Assembly (NCBI GenBank): GCA_964016885.1
Contig: OZ024743.1
Coordinates: forward strand, 127,825,365-127,889,364
From: Eledone cirrhosa
Lineage: Eukaryota > Mollusca > Cephalopoda > Octopoda > Eledonidae
DNA: 64,000 bases
Reading direction: 5' to 3'
The position numbers and the translations under genes were made by a program. How positions within the stretch are numbered: the first letter of the stretch is position 1; each line of letters begins with the position of its first letter. Of this stretch, positions 1 through 12,382 are shown piece by piece. A model generated the notes under the pieces. That model did not search any database. It saw only the letters and a list, made by a program, of their open reading frames with translations, and was not told where the DNA came from.

Positions 1-90
1 CTCCCCATCCCAGCCCTCCAGCCATCCCTCCACCCAGCCAACAGCCCATCCACCCAGCCATCATCCCTCCAGCCAACTCTCCACCCAGTG
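1..90. repeat. C-rich minisatellite
   Basis: Short units built on CCATCC and CCCAGCCA are repeated degenerately. No coding sense is seen. Confidence 0.7.
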
Positions 91-330
91 TTCGTATGTG
101 TGTCTGTATATGTAGTGTGTGCATATGCGTATGAGTGTGCATGGTATTGAAATGACTCTGTGGTTGTGTGTGAATATGTATGTGTGAGTTTATGAAGTGT
201 GCGTATGCAGGTATGTATGCAGGTATGTATGTGTGTATGTGTGCATGTGTATTTATGTGTGAATGTGTATGTATATATATATATGTATAAGAGTGTGTGT
301 ATGTGTGTGTGTATATATTTAGTTGTGTAT
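91..330. repeat. TG/TATG-rich low-complexity DNA
   Basis: Degenerate runs of GTGTAT and TATGTGTG. Open frames here are artefacts of the repeat. Confidence 0.7.
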
Positions 331-473
331 GGAGGGTGTTGTTCTCGACTACACAATCTACCACATTATACTTGCTCTACCTAGAGCCACCTCAGTATCT
401 CTTAACACAACCATCACCTCTACAACATCAATATTTAAGTAGAAACACTTGACTCTCTGTTGTACAGTTGAAA

Positions 474-932
<459 letters not shown>

Positions 933-934
933 GT

Positions 935-1165
935 TGCCTTCTCCTAGAAGAATGCCCTGACAAAGGCTAGGGGTCCTTCACTCCCAGTGGTTTAACCACG
1001 CGGTACATGTATATATACATATTTACACACTTTTGGATGGCCGTTGACTCTTATGAGTTCTTCCGCCCTTTGTCAGGTTTTGTTTTTTGTCCTGCAGGGT
1101 GTCCAAAATCACCCTCCTCACCAAGTAAACTTGGTGGGGGTTGCCGGTTTAGTCGCCGACATTCA
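935..1165. repeat. Dispersed repeat ending in a CATA tail
   Basis: The segment carries CACTCCCAGTGG and the ending GTTTAGTCGCCGACATTC. These resemble the repeat near 45.34-45.40 kb and the end of the 43.86 kb repeat, which also runs into CATA units. Probably a dispersed element whose 3' tail is CATA. Confidence 0.45.
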
Positions 1166-1233
1166 TACATACATACATACATACATACATACATACATAC
1201 ATACATACATACATACATACATACATACATACA
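1162..1233. repeat. (CATA)n microsatellite
   Basis: About 17 near-perfect CATA units. Confidence 0.95.
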
Positions 1234-1973
1234 TGTGAGTGTATATATCTCTGTATATATACAATATAGAGGTAACCGTGACTGCATAATTAACTACTAA
1301 CAAACGTGCTAATATGCAAATGTCCATTTTAGGATATTACTGTAAGTGATATGGTATATAAGCCTCTCTGTAACCTATTTCCTTTTGGTTGTTTAGAACT
1401 TATCTTATACATGTGTAGAACTTATCTTATACATGTCTTCTGATAAGAAGCCAACTATATTCGAAATCAATTAAAAGTATTTATCATTTCTTCAATTTAC
1501 AGGGAAAGACATATATTTGGCATGCTTACATATTTATATACTAAAAATTTGTAAATTCATATACACATTTCCGTTGTTACGATTACTTCTATACTCTATT
1601 TATACAGATATAACTTTATCGGTTGCGAAGCGTATAACTTTATATATATATTCTGCACAGTTTCTGCCTCCCAAATTTTACTCAGTAAGCCTTTATAAAC
1701 CCGATGTTACTTAATCCATCACCCAGTTTAACACCAACACCTTGCTTAAAGATGCTTTGGAGTCGTCCATTCTGTTGTAAGCATTATGGGTGGGCATCGT
1801 TTCCTATTAGAGGACTACTTTTGCCCTTCCTCTCACCAGTCACAAAGGTCTTGATAAAAAGGGAATAGGTCCTTACCCTCTGCCTCTAGCTAAGCCAATA
1901 TAAGAGCACACAAAATAATTTCACTGCACGATACTCTATAGGTTCATCAAATACAGCATCACTGGTTTCTGAC
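1234..1973. other. Unassigned AT-rich DNA
   Basis: No exon or element is recognised. A 22-bp unit (core AACTTATCTTATACATGT) is duplicated in tandem at about 1395-1437. Confidence 0.5.
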
Positions 1974-2090
1974 CGCAGCCATGCTGGGGCATCGCTTTGA
2001 AAGGATTTAGTCGGTCTTTTCGACCCCAAATTTTACTCACAGGATATTGATTGGTTAGGGCGATTACCTTCCACCTCGAAAGAAAATTTT
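1974..2090. mobile_element. Decayed SINE-like fragment
   Basis: CAGCCATGCTGGGGCATCGC followed by GTCGGTCTTTTCGACCCC matches the style of a common cephalopod tRNA-derived repeat. Too short and diverged for a firm family call. Confidence 0.4.
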
Positions 2091-2790
2091 AAAAAGAAAG
2101 AAATAGCACACGATATTTTGTATGGCACTCTACAGATTCTGCCAATCCATCATCCTATCTATATAAAATATAATTCAAAATATCATTTAACACTTTTTAT
2201 ACCAGTCTGAATAAAACCGTCTCAGGTTCCATGAAACAAAACCTCCAATTTAAAGAGTCCCTGCTTAAATTAAAATCTTCCAACGGCATTTTATATAAGA
2301 ACTATATATTTAGTTATTATCTTAGTAGTGAAATAATTAATAATTCTAGTAACCCACAAAAATTCTTCCTTAATTAATTTATATAGAATGTATTTCATTA
2401 GAAATACTGTCACAAAAGGGTTAAAAGCTATGAAGGTTGCAGGAACATCTTCAAAATTTACAACATCATATTCACTTTTTTTTTCATTAGTTAAACTTAT
2501 TTTTAAACATACTTTCAATATTCTATACTTTTGTTCGTTAATAAACAATTCATGAACTTATATCCAAACTAATGCATATACCATGGAGTACCATGAGATT
2601 TTCTGAAGTTAGTGTTACAAATTGCCCACGTCATCATCTCATTCTAGATACGTGAGTGTGTGTCCGTGAAACGTATACATATACACCAGGTCCGACCACA
2701 AAAGAACCAAACTCCCACTGTCACTGCCCCCGTCTCTCTCACACTCCCCATCATTCACTATTATGAGCGATATTCTCAGTTCTAAGGAAA
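2091..2790. other. Unassigned AT-rich DNA
   Basis: No coding homology or repeat family is recognised. The 85-codon minus frame at 2291-2548 has no domain and lies in very AT-rich sequence. Confidence 0.4.
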
Positions 2791-2990
2791 TGGATTGGCA
2801 GCATGGTTAGTGCCTTGGATGAAATGTATAGCAATATTTAATTGCGGCTCTCTACGTCCCGGTTTCATATCGTGCCAAAGTGACCTTTGATTTTCATCCT
2901 TCCGAGGTCGATAAAATAAAGGACCAGTCAAGTATTGCGGTTGATAAAACAGACTTTCCCTTCTGCCAAAATTGCTGGCTTTGAGTCAAT
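2791..2990 (+). mobile_element. tRNA-derived SINE, diverged copy
   Basis: It starts TGGATTGGCAGCATGGTTAG. It continues through the CGAGGTCGATAAAATAAAG block and ends AATTGCTGGCTTTGAGTC, the order seen in the better SINE copies of this window. Confidence 0.75.
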
Positions 2991-3297
2991 GTTAGAACGA
3001 ATTATTTTATCAGTTCTAAGTGGAACAGAGAAAGTTGAATCTTCGATGTAAATTCAGATAACTTGACGGAGAGTCCTCAACGATGCTCCATTAAAATATT
3101 TTGGCGAGAACGAATTCATGTAATTATCTTAACTTTCAAAGAATCATCTCAAAGTTTGTGTTCACAGAACAAGACGACCAATTTGGAATATAAATGATAG
3201 CAGGGTTACATATAATTACTTCTTTATAGTTATAATTATAATGTTGATTTTGTCGAGAGAAGCTCTGATGGATATATGTAAACATAAAGAGTATATC

Positions 3298-3411
3298 TAC
3301 ACACACATGTATATATATATACACACAGACACACACATACGGACACACACGCACACACACATTACACACACACACACACACATATATATATGTATGTATA
3401 TATATATATAC
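3298..3411. repeat. Mixed CA and TA microsatellite
   Basis: ACAC and ATAT runs directly abut the left end of the 3412 palindrome. Confidence 0.9.
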
Positions 3412-3470
3412 TCTGTCCTACGCCATTTTGTTTCTGTGTGTGTCACAGAAACAAAATGGCGTAGGACAGA
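3412..3470. repeat. Perfect 27-bp-arm palindrome
   Basis: Arms 3412-3438 and 3444-3470 are exact reverse complements with a 5-bp spacer. The arm contains CTACGCCATTTTG. The same GGCGTAG motif lies at about 13,953, upstream of a second copy of the neighbouring hammerhead element. Confidence 0.95.
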
Positions 3471-3507
3471 ACAAAGGAGAGGCACAGAAACAAAGAAAGG
3501 AATCCCC

Positions 3508-3552
3508 AGTTACTGAAGAGGTCACAGAGTGTGTGACGAAAGAACTATGACT
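3508..3552 (+). ncRNA. Hammerhead ribozyme-like motif, complete
   Basis: Order seen: stem I strand AGTTA, CTGAAGA box (3513-3519), stem II GTCACA/TGTGAC (3521-3526/3532-3537), GAAA (3538-3541), a two-pair stem III AG/CT with loop AA, site CTA with predicted cleavage after 3547, then TGACT pairing with the first strand (one G-U). Short stem III is known for hammerheads of Penelope-like elements. Two relatives at 13,995 and 22,150 keep the box and covary in stem II. Self-cleavage is inferred. Confidence 0.65.
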
Positions 3553-3712
3553 ATATATAAACAACTATCTGGTTGTGGAACCAACCAACCAACCAGAAAT
3601 TTATAAATTTATTATAAATTTATTATAATAAATTGAAGTGAAAGCAACTGGTGCGTGTGTTTCTTATTGGCAACATGACCCTCCCAAAGTATAACAATAT
3701 ATATATATATAT
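3553..3712 (+). mobile_element. 3' part of the hammerhead-bearing repeat
   Basis: The tail contains TTGGCAACATGACCCTCCC and then a TA run. The same ending follows the motifs near 14.0 and 22.15 kb. Whether the family is a PLE, an LTR element or a retrozyme is not resolved. Confidence 0.6.
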
Positions 3713-3714
3713 AA

Positions 3715-3775
3715 GGGCGGTGCCCCAGCATGGCCTCAGCCGGATGGCTGGAACAGGTAAAAGATAAAAGATATT
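3715..3775. mobile_element. SINE tail fragment
   Basis: GGTGCCCCAGCATGGCCTC followed by GGCTGGAACAGGTAAAAGAT. A similar fragment lies at 53,303-53,345. Probably the tail of a dispersed SINE. Confidence 0.4.
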
Positions 3776-3824
3776 TATCTATGTATATATGTATATATAC
3801 AATATAACTTTTTAATTTAGAAGG

Positions 3825-5892
3825 GGATTGTTTAGCAACTTTATAGACATACTACTAAAACCAATTTTCAAACACATACCAAACCTTGTAAGAGACGACC
3901 TGGACCTCTTAAATCACCTCCCCAAACATGTCAACAACGACATTATTATTGTGTCTTTCGATGAAGTGAATCTCTATACGATGGTCGCACACCAATACGG
4001 ACTAGAAGCAATAGGGTTCTGGCTAGAAAAATACCCCAATGAGATCCCCAATGAGATCCCCAATGAAAAGGATAGAAAAAGCTTCATCACCGAGGGATTA
4101 AAATTAATTTTACAAAACAACTTTTTTGATTTCGATAGCAACACTTACAAACAAATATCGGGGACTGCGATGGGTACTAAAGTCGCTCCAACTTACGCTA
4201 ACTTAGTCGTGGCATACTTGTAAATCCAGATATATGAACAATTCAAATTAAAATACGGCTTGAACTTCCACAAATATTCGTTAGAGAATTGGAAACGCTA
4301 CTTAGATGACTGCCTTATTCTATGGTCTCACACACTCGACCAACTAAATGAATTCAAAAAATGTTATTAACAGCATCAGTAACCGCATCCAATTCAAAAT
4401 GGAACACAGTCGAGATCAACTCCCATTTCTGGACATCTTAATCATAAAAAGACACAAATATTGAAACTGACATCCACTACAAATACCTGCTATTCACCTC
4501 CAGTCATCCAAAGCACACGAAGACGAACATTCGTTTTAATTTAGCAAGAAGAATTTGCACAATTGTCCTCAATTATGAAACACGAAATAAAAGACTCCGA
4601 GAATTAAAGGAAATTCTGCTCGAAAGACAGTACCCACCGTTATTAATAGATAATGGAAAAGAAAGGTCTAAAACAATAGACATTGAAGAATTACGAAAAC
4701 CATAGCAAACACAAGGTACGTCCAATATTCTATCATATATCTCAACAAAAAAATCCAAGAAATACGGAAGCATACAACATTATCCACAATAACATCACAC
4801 TATTGAAACAAGACCCAGGGATGAAAAAAAGCACTTGAAACACACAATATAATTTTAAAAAAAGACAACCTAAATCACTAAAAATATTACTCAACAGTGC
4901 CAAATTACCCACAACCAACCCAACACCTACTGTCAAAAAATGTGGTCGTTCTAAATGCGGAACTTGCACTCACCTCATTGAAGGCACAATATATACATTT
5001 CAATCAGGACAAAATTCATTTCACTTGTTCATCAAAAAATTTATTTCATGCCATTAAATGTAAAGGATTTAAATCCTTTACATTTAATGGTATGAAATAA
5101 ATTTATATAGGACAAACTAAACTCACCCTCAGAAACAGAATGACAATTCATCACCAACAATTACGAGACCCTACCACATGACAGAAGATATGCGTGCAAA
5201 CAATAAGACACCCAAATTCCAAGTCTTCCCACTTTAACTTTGCTCTGACAATACAACAGACCAAATACGAATAAATAAGGAAAATATATTTATTCAAAAA
5301 TATTTATTCAGTATTAAATATAGTTTAATATACGTTAATATGTTAACACCATAACATGCTAACCATAACACACACATAACAGCCTTCTCTATATTCGAAA
5401 ATAAAACACCAGAGCTAAATATACTTTAACATACGTTGATATTTTAACACCCTAACATGACACCTCAGCACGACATCAGCCATATTCACTGAACCAGAAC
5501 TATTTCTTCCCCTCCCATTTCTTAACCATTATCTTTTGTTTGGCACAAAACTTTCTATGACAAACCATCCTATTGTGGCCCCTATATTATATGCCCAATC
5601 ACGTGACTGTAATCAAAGATTAAAAGGGCAAATACAATAAGAACTTTCGAACATGAACTGACGCTAAATTTATTGTACTTATTCACGTGACAGTCATCAA
5701 CCAACCAAATTACTTTAAAAATAAACCGACCAAATTACTTTATAAAACAAAAAGAACTTTCGATCACGAACAAGATGCGAGACAAACCACAACAGAAACA
5801 AAACCCTCCATCTCAATTTTACTGTGAAACCGGTAAAGTAAATAAATAAATATTCTTAAAAGACTCCAGTTGCATTTTCAATTTCTTTTCCT

Positions 5893-5893
<1 letters not shown>
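3825..5893 (+). mobile_element. Penelope-like element 1, decayed
   Basis: Frames in order: an RT palm start at 3828-4223 with SFDEVNLYT and GTAMGTKVAPTYANL, then YLDDCLILW near 4301 (the catalytic YxDD) in a shifted frame. A cysteine motif CGRSKCGTC lies near 4940 and a GIY-YIG-type start YIGQTKLTLRNR near 5104. The order RT, zinc motif, GIY-YIG is diagnostic of endonuclease-bearing PLEs. Frameshifts and stops make it a pseudogene, and a NEIP motif is tripled near 4040-4065. The 3' end carries GAAACCGGTA at 5826-5835, a hammerhead-like stem III with GTA site, and stops at a TA array. Confidence 0.85.
5038..5103. repeat. 33-bp-arm palindrome inside PLE 1
   Basis: 5038-5070 and 5071-5103 are reverse complements with one mismatch and no spacer. 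The palindrome interrupts the reading frame just before YIGQT and looks like a local inverted duplication. Confidence 0.9.
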
Positions 5894-5926
<33 letters not shown>

Positions 5927-5965
5927 ATTTAGCGAGAATCGCATTTCGGCGGGTAGAAATTAGCG

Positions 5966-6002
<37 letters not shown>
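5894..6002. repeat. TA and GA microsatellites
   Basis: TA runs at about 5894-5912 and 5969-6001 with a GA run between. Confidence 0.9.
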
Positions 6003-6003
<1 letters not shown>

Positions 6004-6219
6004 GGAACTATCGACTTTAGTCAAATCGAACCGAGGAAACAATGTTTCCGTTGGTCTTTCCAATTGCTAATACTTTCTATCGGTCGCAACTCCAGATAGA
6101 AGGAGCAACGTAAAATAAAGTGTCTTGTTCAAGGACATAACGCATCGCCCGGTTCGGGAATCGAACTCACAACCTCACGATTGCGAATCCAATTCTCTAA
6201 CCACTCGGCCACACGCCTA
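6003..6219 (-). mobile_element. tRNA-derived SINE with clear tRNA head
   Basis: Read on the minus strand the head starts GGCGTGTGGCCGAGTGGTTA, an A-box, and holds GAGTTCGATTCC, a B-box. Then follows a body with CTTTATTTTACGTTGCTCC. The pol III boxes support SINE origin. It is not a true tRNA gene because no cloverleaf closes. Confidence 0.8.
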
Positions 6220-6221
6220 TA

Positions 6222-6350
6222 TTATAACGAAGGAAGTGTGGTAAGGAACCAGGTGGACCATAACGCACCAGAGTACTTGATACTTTGGGTAGTAGAGTTG
6301 GTATAGTCGTCAAAACGGCCTGAGCTCTGTCGTCGGGGTTTTGACTCTTT

Positions 6351-6354
<4 letters not shown>
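6222..6354 (-). mobile_element. Isolated PLE 3'-end fragment (family G)
   Basis: It contains GTGGTAAGGAACCAGGTGG, ACGCACCAGAGTACTTG and GTCGTCGGGG, as in the ends of the PLE composites at 24.7 and 28.1 kb. A TA array follows it. Confidence 0.7.
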
Positions 6355-6435
<81 letters not shown>

Positions 6436-6450
6436 GTGAGAGAGAGAGAA
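6355..6450. repeat. (TA)n then (GA)n
   Basis: TA about 6355-6395, then GA to about 6450. Confidence 0.95.
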
Positions 6451-6479
6451 AGAAACAGAGAGAGCGAATTAGGAATTAG

Positions 6480-7435
6480 CTTCATGCATAGGTGTATACA
6501 GATATGTATTGAAATTTCGTATTTTTAAAGAAACACGGTATGTTTATGGATAAACATTTATTTATATTTAAAGAGTGGTATGCTCATGCGCGGAAATACT
6601 ATAAAATAGCTTATGAAATAGGATGAGGACTCTTAAGGACGGAAAAAGAAGTTGCCATCAGCCGTTACGATGAATCAAATCTCATATCTACCAGATACCG
6701 GCTAGGCACTTTGAACCATTAAACCAAGGTATCGTGACAACGGACCCAGTTCCTCCGTAAAATCGGATCGTTAACAGACCCTCTGACGGAGGAAACCCGC
6801 GAGGTGGGGAGGCTGTTGCAGTGAGTGTCACTGGCCATTGACCGCGGAAATGCCTTTGCAGTTTTGTCCGCGGGACGTAGCCTAAACATCGCCCCGCCTC
6901 AGGCATAGAGCCTATCGCCCTGTTTCCTCCCCCTCCCCTTTTCCGTGATCACATAGTCCTTGCTTTTTTCCTCGTTTTCCTCTCATTATGGCATTCATAT
7001 CCCTTTCTTCTACTTTTCTATACAGTCAGTTCTGCCTTTTTACCCCTTCTCCCCTGTTTTATGCTTGGTTTTGTTTTATCATTTTTTCTTTTTTTCTTTT
7101 TCTTTTATGCTTCCATCAATATTTGTAATGTTATTCATACACCTGTGAATTGATTTATTAAACATAAAATAGCTTATTGATAGGCACATATAGTAAGTAC
7201 AGCGAATATTTTAAAATTTATTTTAAAACTTTTTCTCTATTTGCTAGACCTGGATTTTATATATTTAATTATGTCTCATATAAAATAATACAACCAACTT
7301 TCCACGGAATACTGTATAGTTAGCACCCCAAACACTTAATTGGGATTATACTTAGGTATATCCTAATGTTTGTTGAGTGAGAAGGAGTTGACCAGAGTAT
7401 CGCTTAAAGATTTCTCTGTTAATGTATTAAATATA
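6480..7435. other. Unassigned, with a GC-richer block at 6690-6905
   Basis: The block around GCGAGGTGGGGAGG and GTCCGCGGGACG is less AT-rich than its surroundings. No recognisable protein or RNA family was found. Pyrimidine-rich DNA follows. Confidence 0.4.
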
Positions 7436-7786
7436 TATATTAGTAAAAAGGAAAAGAAAATGCTGACAAATTTTTCCCAGTGAAAAATAGTTTAATTAGG
7501 AATAAGTATAAATTAGTAATAAGTATTGGTTAGTATTCAGTTTTAGTTTTAAGTTTTAACCGGTTGCGCATTTCTAATGCTTTTCAAAAATAATTTTGAG
7601 ATAGAACGCTCGTGATGTTTGCTCTAATCATTAGATTAGAGCAAACATTAGAGCAAACCGGTTAAAACTTAAAACAAAAACTGAATACTAACCATACTTA
7701 TTACTAATTTATACTTATTCCTAATTAAAGTATTTTTCACTGGGAAAAATTTGTCAGCATTTTCTTTTCCTTTTTACTAATATATC
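7436..7786. mobile_element. Foldback element, family F, copy 1
   Basis: Two long inverted arms start TTAGTAAAAAGGAAAAG and meet near 7640. The right arm lacks about 60 bp of the left arm and rejoins at CCGGTTAAAACTT. A copy at 13.53 kb has complete arms, and a single-armed copy at 26.48 kb continues into other sequence. The arms are therefore probably one end of a retroelement. Confidence 0.85.
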
Positions 7787-7815
7787 ACAACTCGTGTGTC
7801 ACACCTCTATTTTTT

Positions 7816-7816
7816 T

Positions 7817-7882
<66 letters not shown>
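7816..7882. repeat. (TA)n array
   Basis: Near-perfect TA run. A flank with CACAACTCGTGTG separates it from the foldback. The same flank, inverted, precedes the copy at 13.53 kb. Confidence 0.95.
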
Positions 7883-7884
<2 letters not shown>

Positions 7885-7885
<1 letters not shown>

Positions 7886-8229
7886 CATCATTTCATTTTT
7901 CATCATTTCATTTTACGTCCGCTTTTCCCTGCTTGCAAAGGTGGGACGGGAACTGATTCTGGCTTGATTTCTACAGCTGGATGCACTTCCTAACACCAAC
8001 CTCATTTACAGTGAGTGGTGGGTGCTTTTTTGCCGTGGGACCTCCACGACCACTTTTGCAGTGGAATGATATTGACCCCAGTCCCTATTATCTCATTTCT
8101 ACAGCTGAGTAAACTGGAGCAATGTGAAATAAAGTGTCTTGCTCAAGGAAACAAGACATCACCCGGTCTGAGAATTGAACTCACAACCTTTCGATTGCAA
8201 GGCCAATGCTCTAACCACTGAGCCTCCAT
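7885..8229 (-). mobile_element. tRNA-derived SINE, long type
   Basis: The minus-strand head starts GGAGGCTCAGTGGTTAGAGC and contains GAGTTCAATTCTC. The body includes CTTTATTTCACATTGCTCC and ends in GGACGTAAAATGA, the ending shared with the plus copy at 40.95 kb. Confidence 0.8.
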
Positions 8230-8231
8230 TT

Positions 8232-8796
<565 letters not shown>

Positions 8797-8874
<78 letters not shown>
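8797..8874. repeat. (TA)n array
   Basis: TA run with one TG interruption, abutting the family G foldback. Confidence 0.95.
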
Positions 8875-9048
8875 ACGGAGGAGTTGTGGTAAGGAACCAG
8901 ATGGACCATAACGCACCAGAGTACTCAATATCTAGGGTAGTAGAGTGGGTAATAGGAGATAGTATTTCTGGACTAAAGTGGACTTTAGTCCAGAAATAGC
9001 CGTCGAAACGGCTTGAGCTCTGCCGTCGGGGTCATACTCTCTCCTATA
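8875..9048. mobile_element. Family G foldback, minimal
   Basis: The left arm is the full PLE G end in minus sense. The right arm begins after GGACTAAAGTGGACTTTAGTCC and ends at TCTCTCCTATA. The arms overlap in the GGACTAAAG and GTCGAAACGGC region. TA lies on both sides. Confidence 0.8.
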
Positions 9049-9059
9049 TATATATATAT

Positions 9060-9130
9060 GGAAAGTGTAGTAAGAAACCAGGTGGATCTGGATATCGAAA
9101 CGACCGGAGCTCAGCCGTCGGGTCCTGAAA
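9060..9130 (+). mobile_element. Family G end fragment
   Basis: Contains ATCGAAACGACCGGAGCTC and GCCGTCGGGTCC, a diverged family G end. Confidence 0.6.
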
Positions 9131-9711
<581 letters not shown>

Positions 9712-10204
9712 CATACATATGTGTATATGTGTGAGTGTGTGTGCGCACAACCATATGAGTTGCTGTACAAGTGAAAATAGTAAAATATCATTTTTACAAA
9801 GCATTCAGTGATGTTTATTTTAGTAGTCAAATCTAAAACATAGTCGTGACCACACTTGAAATAAAGAAGCTGTGGCATTAAAAATTGTTACTGAAGGTAG
9901 TTTTATTTATTAGTGATATCCTTCATTTCTGCTTCTACCACATCATATGCATCATTTAAATACATATCATGTTAGTAACTTAAACTAAAACAAACCTGCT
10001 TTCTCTTGTGTTTTGTAAATTAACCCGTTGCTCTATATTAAAAGGATTACATTTGTATAAGTACTGCTATCAAATAGCATTTATTGAATCATATCTGCAT
10101 TTTATGAGAATTTTTTTTAATATATTATATAATTTATTAGTAAGATAGCTATTTCAGTCTTCAGATGATTGAATAGAATTCTCGTTATTAAATTAAGTTT
10201 CAAC
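9712..10204. other. Unassigned AT-rich DNA
   Basis: No exon or repeat is recognised. Confidence 0.4.
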
Positions 10205-10312
10205 GGTGGAGAATTGGCAGAATGCGTTAGTGTTTTGGATTAAATGCCTTGGTATTTGCTCTAGTTCATTGTGTTCTGAGTTCAAATCCTGCTTAGGTCA
10301 ACCTTGTCTTTC
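10205..10312 (+). mobile_element. SINE fragment, diverged
   Basis: GGAGAATTGGCAGAATGCG, then GAGTTCAAATCCTGC (B-box) and CTTTCAT, as in the main SINE family. Confidence 0.7.
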
Positions 10313-10822
10313 ATGTTTTCAGGCTTGATAAATAGAATACCTCTCGAGTGGGCAGTGGTCCGGCGAAATTGTTAAAATGTCGGGCGGGCGCGGGATGATT
10401 TTGTGTTCCATGAATTCTAAATAAAATATGTTTATAAAGTTTGGGAGCAGAATGTAGCGTTCGTGTGACAGTTATTATTAAAATAGATGAAGTCACAATC
10501 TCTGCGTGGAATGCTTACGTACTTACGCATTAATTTCATGAGCAGAGCCGTTCTGTTCATCACACAACTGGAACACTGATTGTCGAAACCAACGGACGTC
10601 CATTTGCTGCCAAAAATCCAATAATCTTTAGAAACTAGATTTGCTTTCGAAGCCAAACCTGTGTTCATTTCTTCAGTGTTTTTATTTGTTTGTTGAGGTT
10701 TGGTCGTTGCCAAGTAGTTACAACTCCCAACTTATATATAAACTTGTATTCTCACTTATCTTCTCTGTTGGGGTTTATCCTTGCTTCACTCTCTTCTCCT
10801 CGGTAAAGAGAAACTTACTCAC

Positions 10823-10823
<1 letters not shown>
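10313..10823. other. Unassigned DNA
   Basis: A minus frame of 93 codons (10,432-10,713) has several cysteines but no recognised domain and no convincing splice border. Confidence 0.35.
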
Positions 10824-10868
<45 letters not shown>

Positions 10869-10957
10869 CATATATACACATATATATACATGCATACATA
10901 CATATATACATGTGTGTGTGTGTGTGTGTGTGTTATATATATATATATATATATATA
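10824..10957. repeat. TA and TG microsatellites
   Basis: TA, CATA and TG runs in succession. Confidence 0.9.
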
Positions 10958-11280
10958 GTGTAATAAAGATTTGGTATAAATATCCATAGGACGAGTTAAG
11001 TATAATTAGTTACAACTGTGAGACGTAAAGGTATTTAAGTTTCATTGGATTATTCACACCAACCCATTCAGCCTGTCATATAAATAACAATGGCTTCTAA
11101 CAATGGACATTTTAGAAAATACAGGAGAGTTCTAAGGGTAGGTAATCCCGAATTTATCTATAAATACACGCATCTCTTGAATAAAGTAAGTGAAAGGGGA
11201 GGTAACTATAAAAAAAGCAAGGTAGGCAACTTCTGTTTCACGGGGAGCCCAGGGGTTAAGTAGAAAAGTCGAAGAAAATA
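10958..11280. other. Unassigned DNA
   Basis: Nothing recognised. It may be 3' flank of the PLE fragment that follows. Confidence 0.35.
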
Positions 11281-11283
11281 AAT

Positions 11284-11952
11284 TCAGTCTAGACAATTTT
11301 TCAGAACAAACTTTGCTTCATGATGACAACAACTGAAGCGGGTTTTTAAACACCATTTCCCTGAAGCTAGTTGCAAGAGTATAATCCACTTCTCCGAGTT
11401 ACACAGCTGGCAAAATTTCATCCCATTGACATAGGGGGTGGATTTTTCCTGTATCTTCAATATAATAGAGAACGCTGGGCCGTTAGTTTTGAGGTTCCAC
11501 ATATGGTTCGTGAGCTGAGTGGTATGTTTTTGTCAGGATGTCTGAAGATTGTTACGTGGTTCAGGAAACGAACGGCTTTTGAGCCGGCTCTCAAACATTC
11601 CTACATAGGTCCAGGCTTCAGTTTGGTGGTTCTGGTTGGTGGAGGTCACTTCTGCTTCATATATCACCATTAGAGTGTCGCACTGTTGATCCAGAGGGAA
11701 TGACTCTGGCCTTCTGCATCCACATTTGTAAGGTGGAAGGATTTTGCGCTTGTTGGTGTGGGATTTTATGTTACTGGTAAAAGAGTAGCCTATTTTTACT
11801 GTATGGCTGTTGAATATTTGTCGGTATTTAAGGCCTACAAGAAAGTGAAAATCTAGGAGGGCTAGGAATTTTCTACCTACTAATGTAGGTAGAAAATTCC
11901 TAGCCCTCCTAGATTTTCGGGGGTAGTGGAATGAGAGGCTCCTAGTATTCAT
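11284..11952 (-). pseudogene. Penelope-like element 2, GIY-YIG region
   Basis: Minus-strand frames read VKIGYSFTSNIKSHTNKRK, a cysteine cluster CGCRRPESFPLDQQC, YEAEVTSTNQNHQTEAWTYVG and then, after breaks, FCQLCNSEKWI and a C-terminal lysine-rich end. This is the zinc motif plus GIY-YIG (here TYVG) plus CxxC order of the PLE C-terminus. At least one frameshift or stop lies between 11,502 and 11,533, and a palindrome disrupts the 5' side. Confidence 0.75.
11847..11918. repeat. 34-bp-arm perfect palindrome in PLE 2
   Basis: Arms 11,847-11,880 and 11,885-11,918 with loop TAAT. The arm contains TAGGAGGGCTAGG. The duplicated strand shifts the reading frame at the start of the recognisable PLE protein. 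Confidence 0.9.
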
Positions 11953-12211
11953 TAAGACATCTCTCTAGGAGAAGGTTACTCTAATGTGAAACCTGCGACT
12001 TCGTTTGCATCCAATGATGTCGATCAGTTCTACCTTTTGGGTAAATGCATTCGATGTTCAGAGAGTGGGACTGGCTCCATGCGAAGCCTTTCCTCACTTA
12101 AAAAAGCTTCACGCATCGCTTGATATCTGATATTTTCTTAAGTATCAAGCAATAGCATTACTCGAAATCGAGTTGCAGCTATCATATATGTCTGTCTATA
12201 TATATATATAT

Positions 12212-12382
12212 AAGAAACAATTATTATCATCATACAACGGCCCTTGCCATTCTGAGTTCAAATCGCGCCGAGGTTAACTTTGCCTTTCATCCTTACGGGG
12301 TCGATAAAATAAAGTACCAGTAATGCACTGAGTAATTGCTGGCCTTGTGCCAAAAGAAGAAACAATTATTATCATCATACAA
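12212..12382 (+). mobile_element. 5'-truncated SINE with 26-bp target-site duplication
   Basis: The SINE body (GAGTTCAAATCGCGCCGAGG to CCTTGTGCCAAAAG) is flanked by identical 26-bp repeats, 12,212-12,237 and 12,357-12,382. They start AAGAAACAATTATT, which is also the SINE's own 3' ending. This suggests priming on a matching target. Confidence 0.85.

Noticed and set aside
1162..1233. Regular repeats as a CRISPR array
   Set aside because: Units are plain microsatellite or minisatellite without unique spacers, and the genome is animal.
7436..7786. Foldbacks as ordinary MITEs of DNA transposons
   Set aside because: The arms meet with little or no core. Family F has a single-arm copy continuing into other sequence, and the 14.3 kb arms equal a PLE end. 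A minority could still be MITEs, as accepted at 14,556.
8160..8229. True tRNA gene on the minus strand
   Set aside because: Only A- and B-box-like parts are present and the acceptor arm does not close. It heads a SINE.
10432..10713. 93-codon minus frame with several cysteines
   Set aside because: No domain pattern, no convincing splice borders, and AT-rich context.
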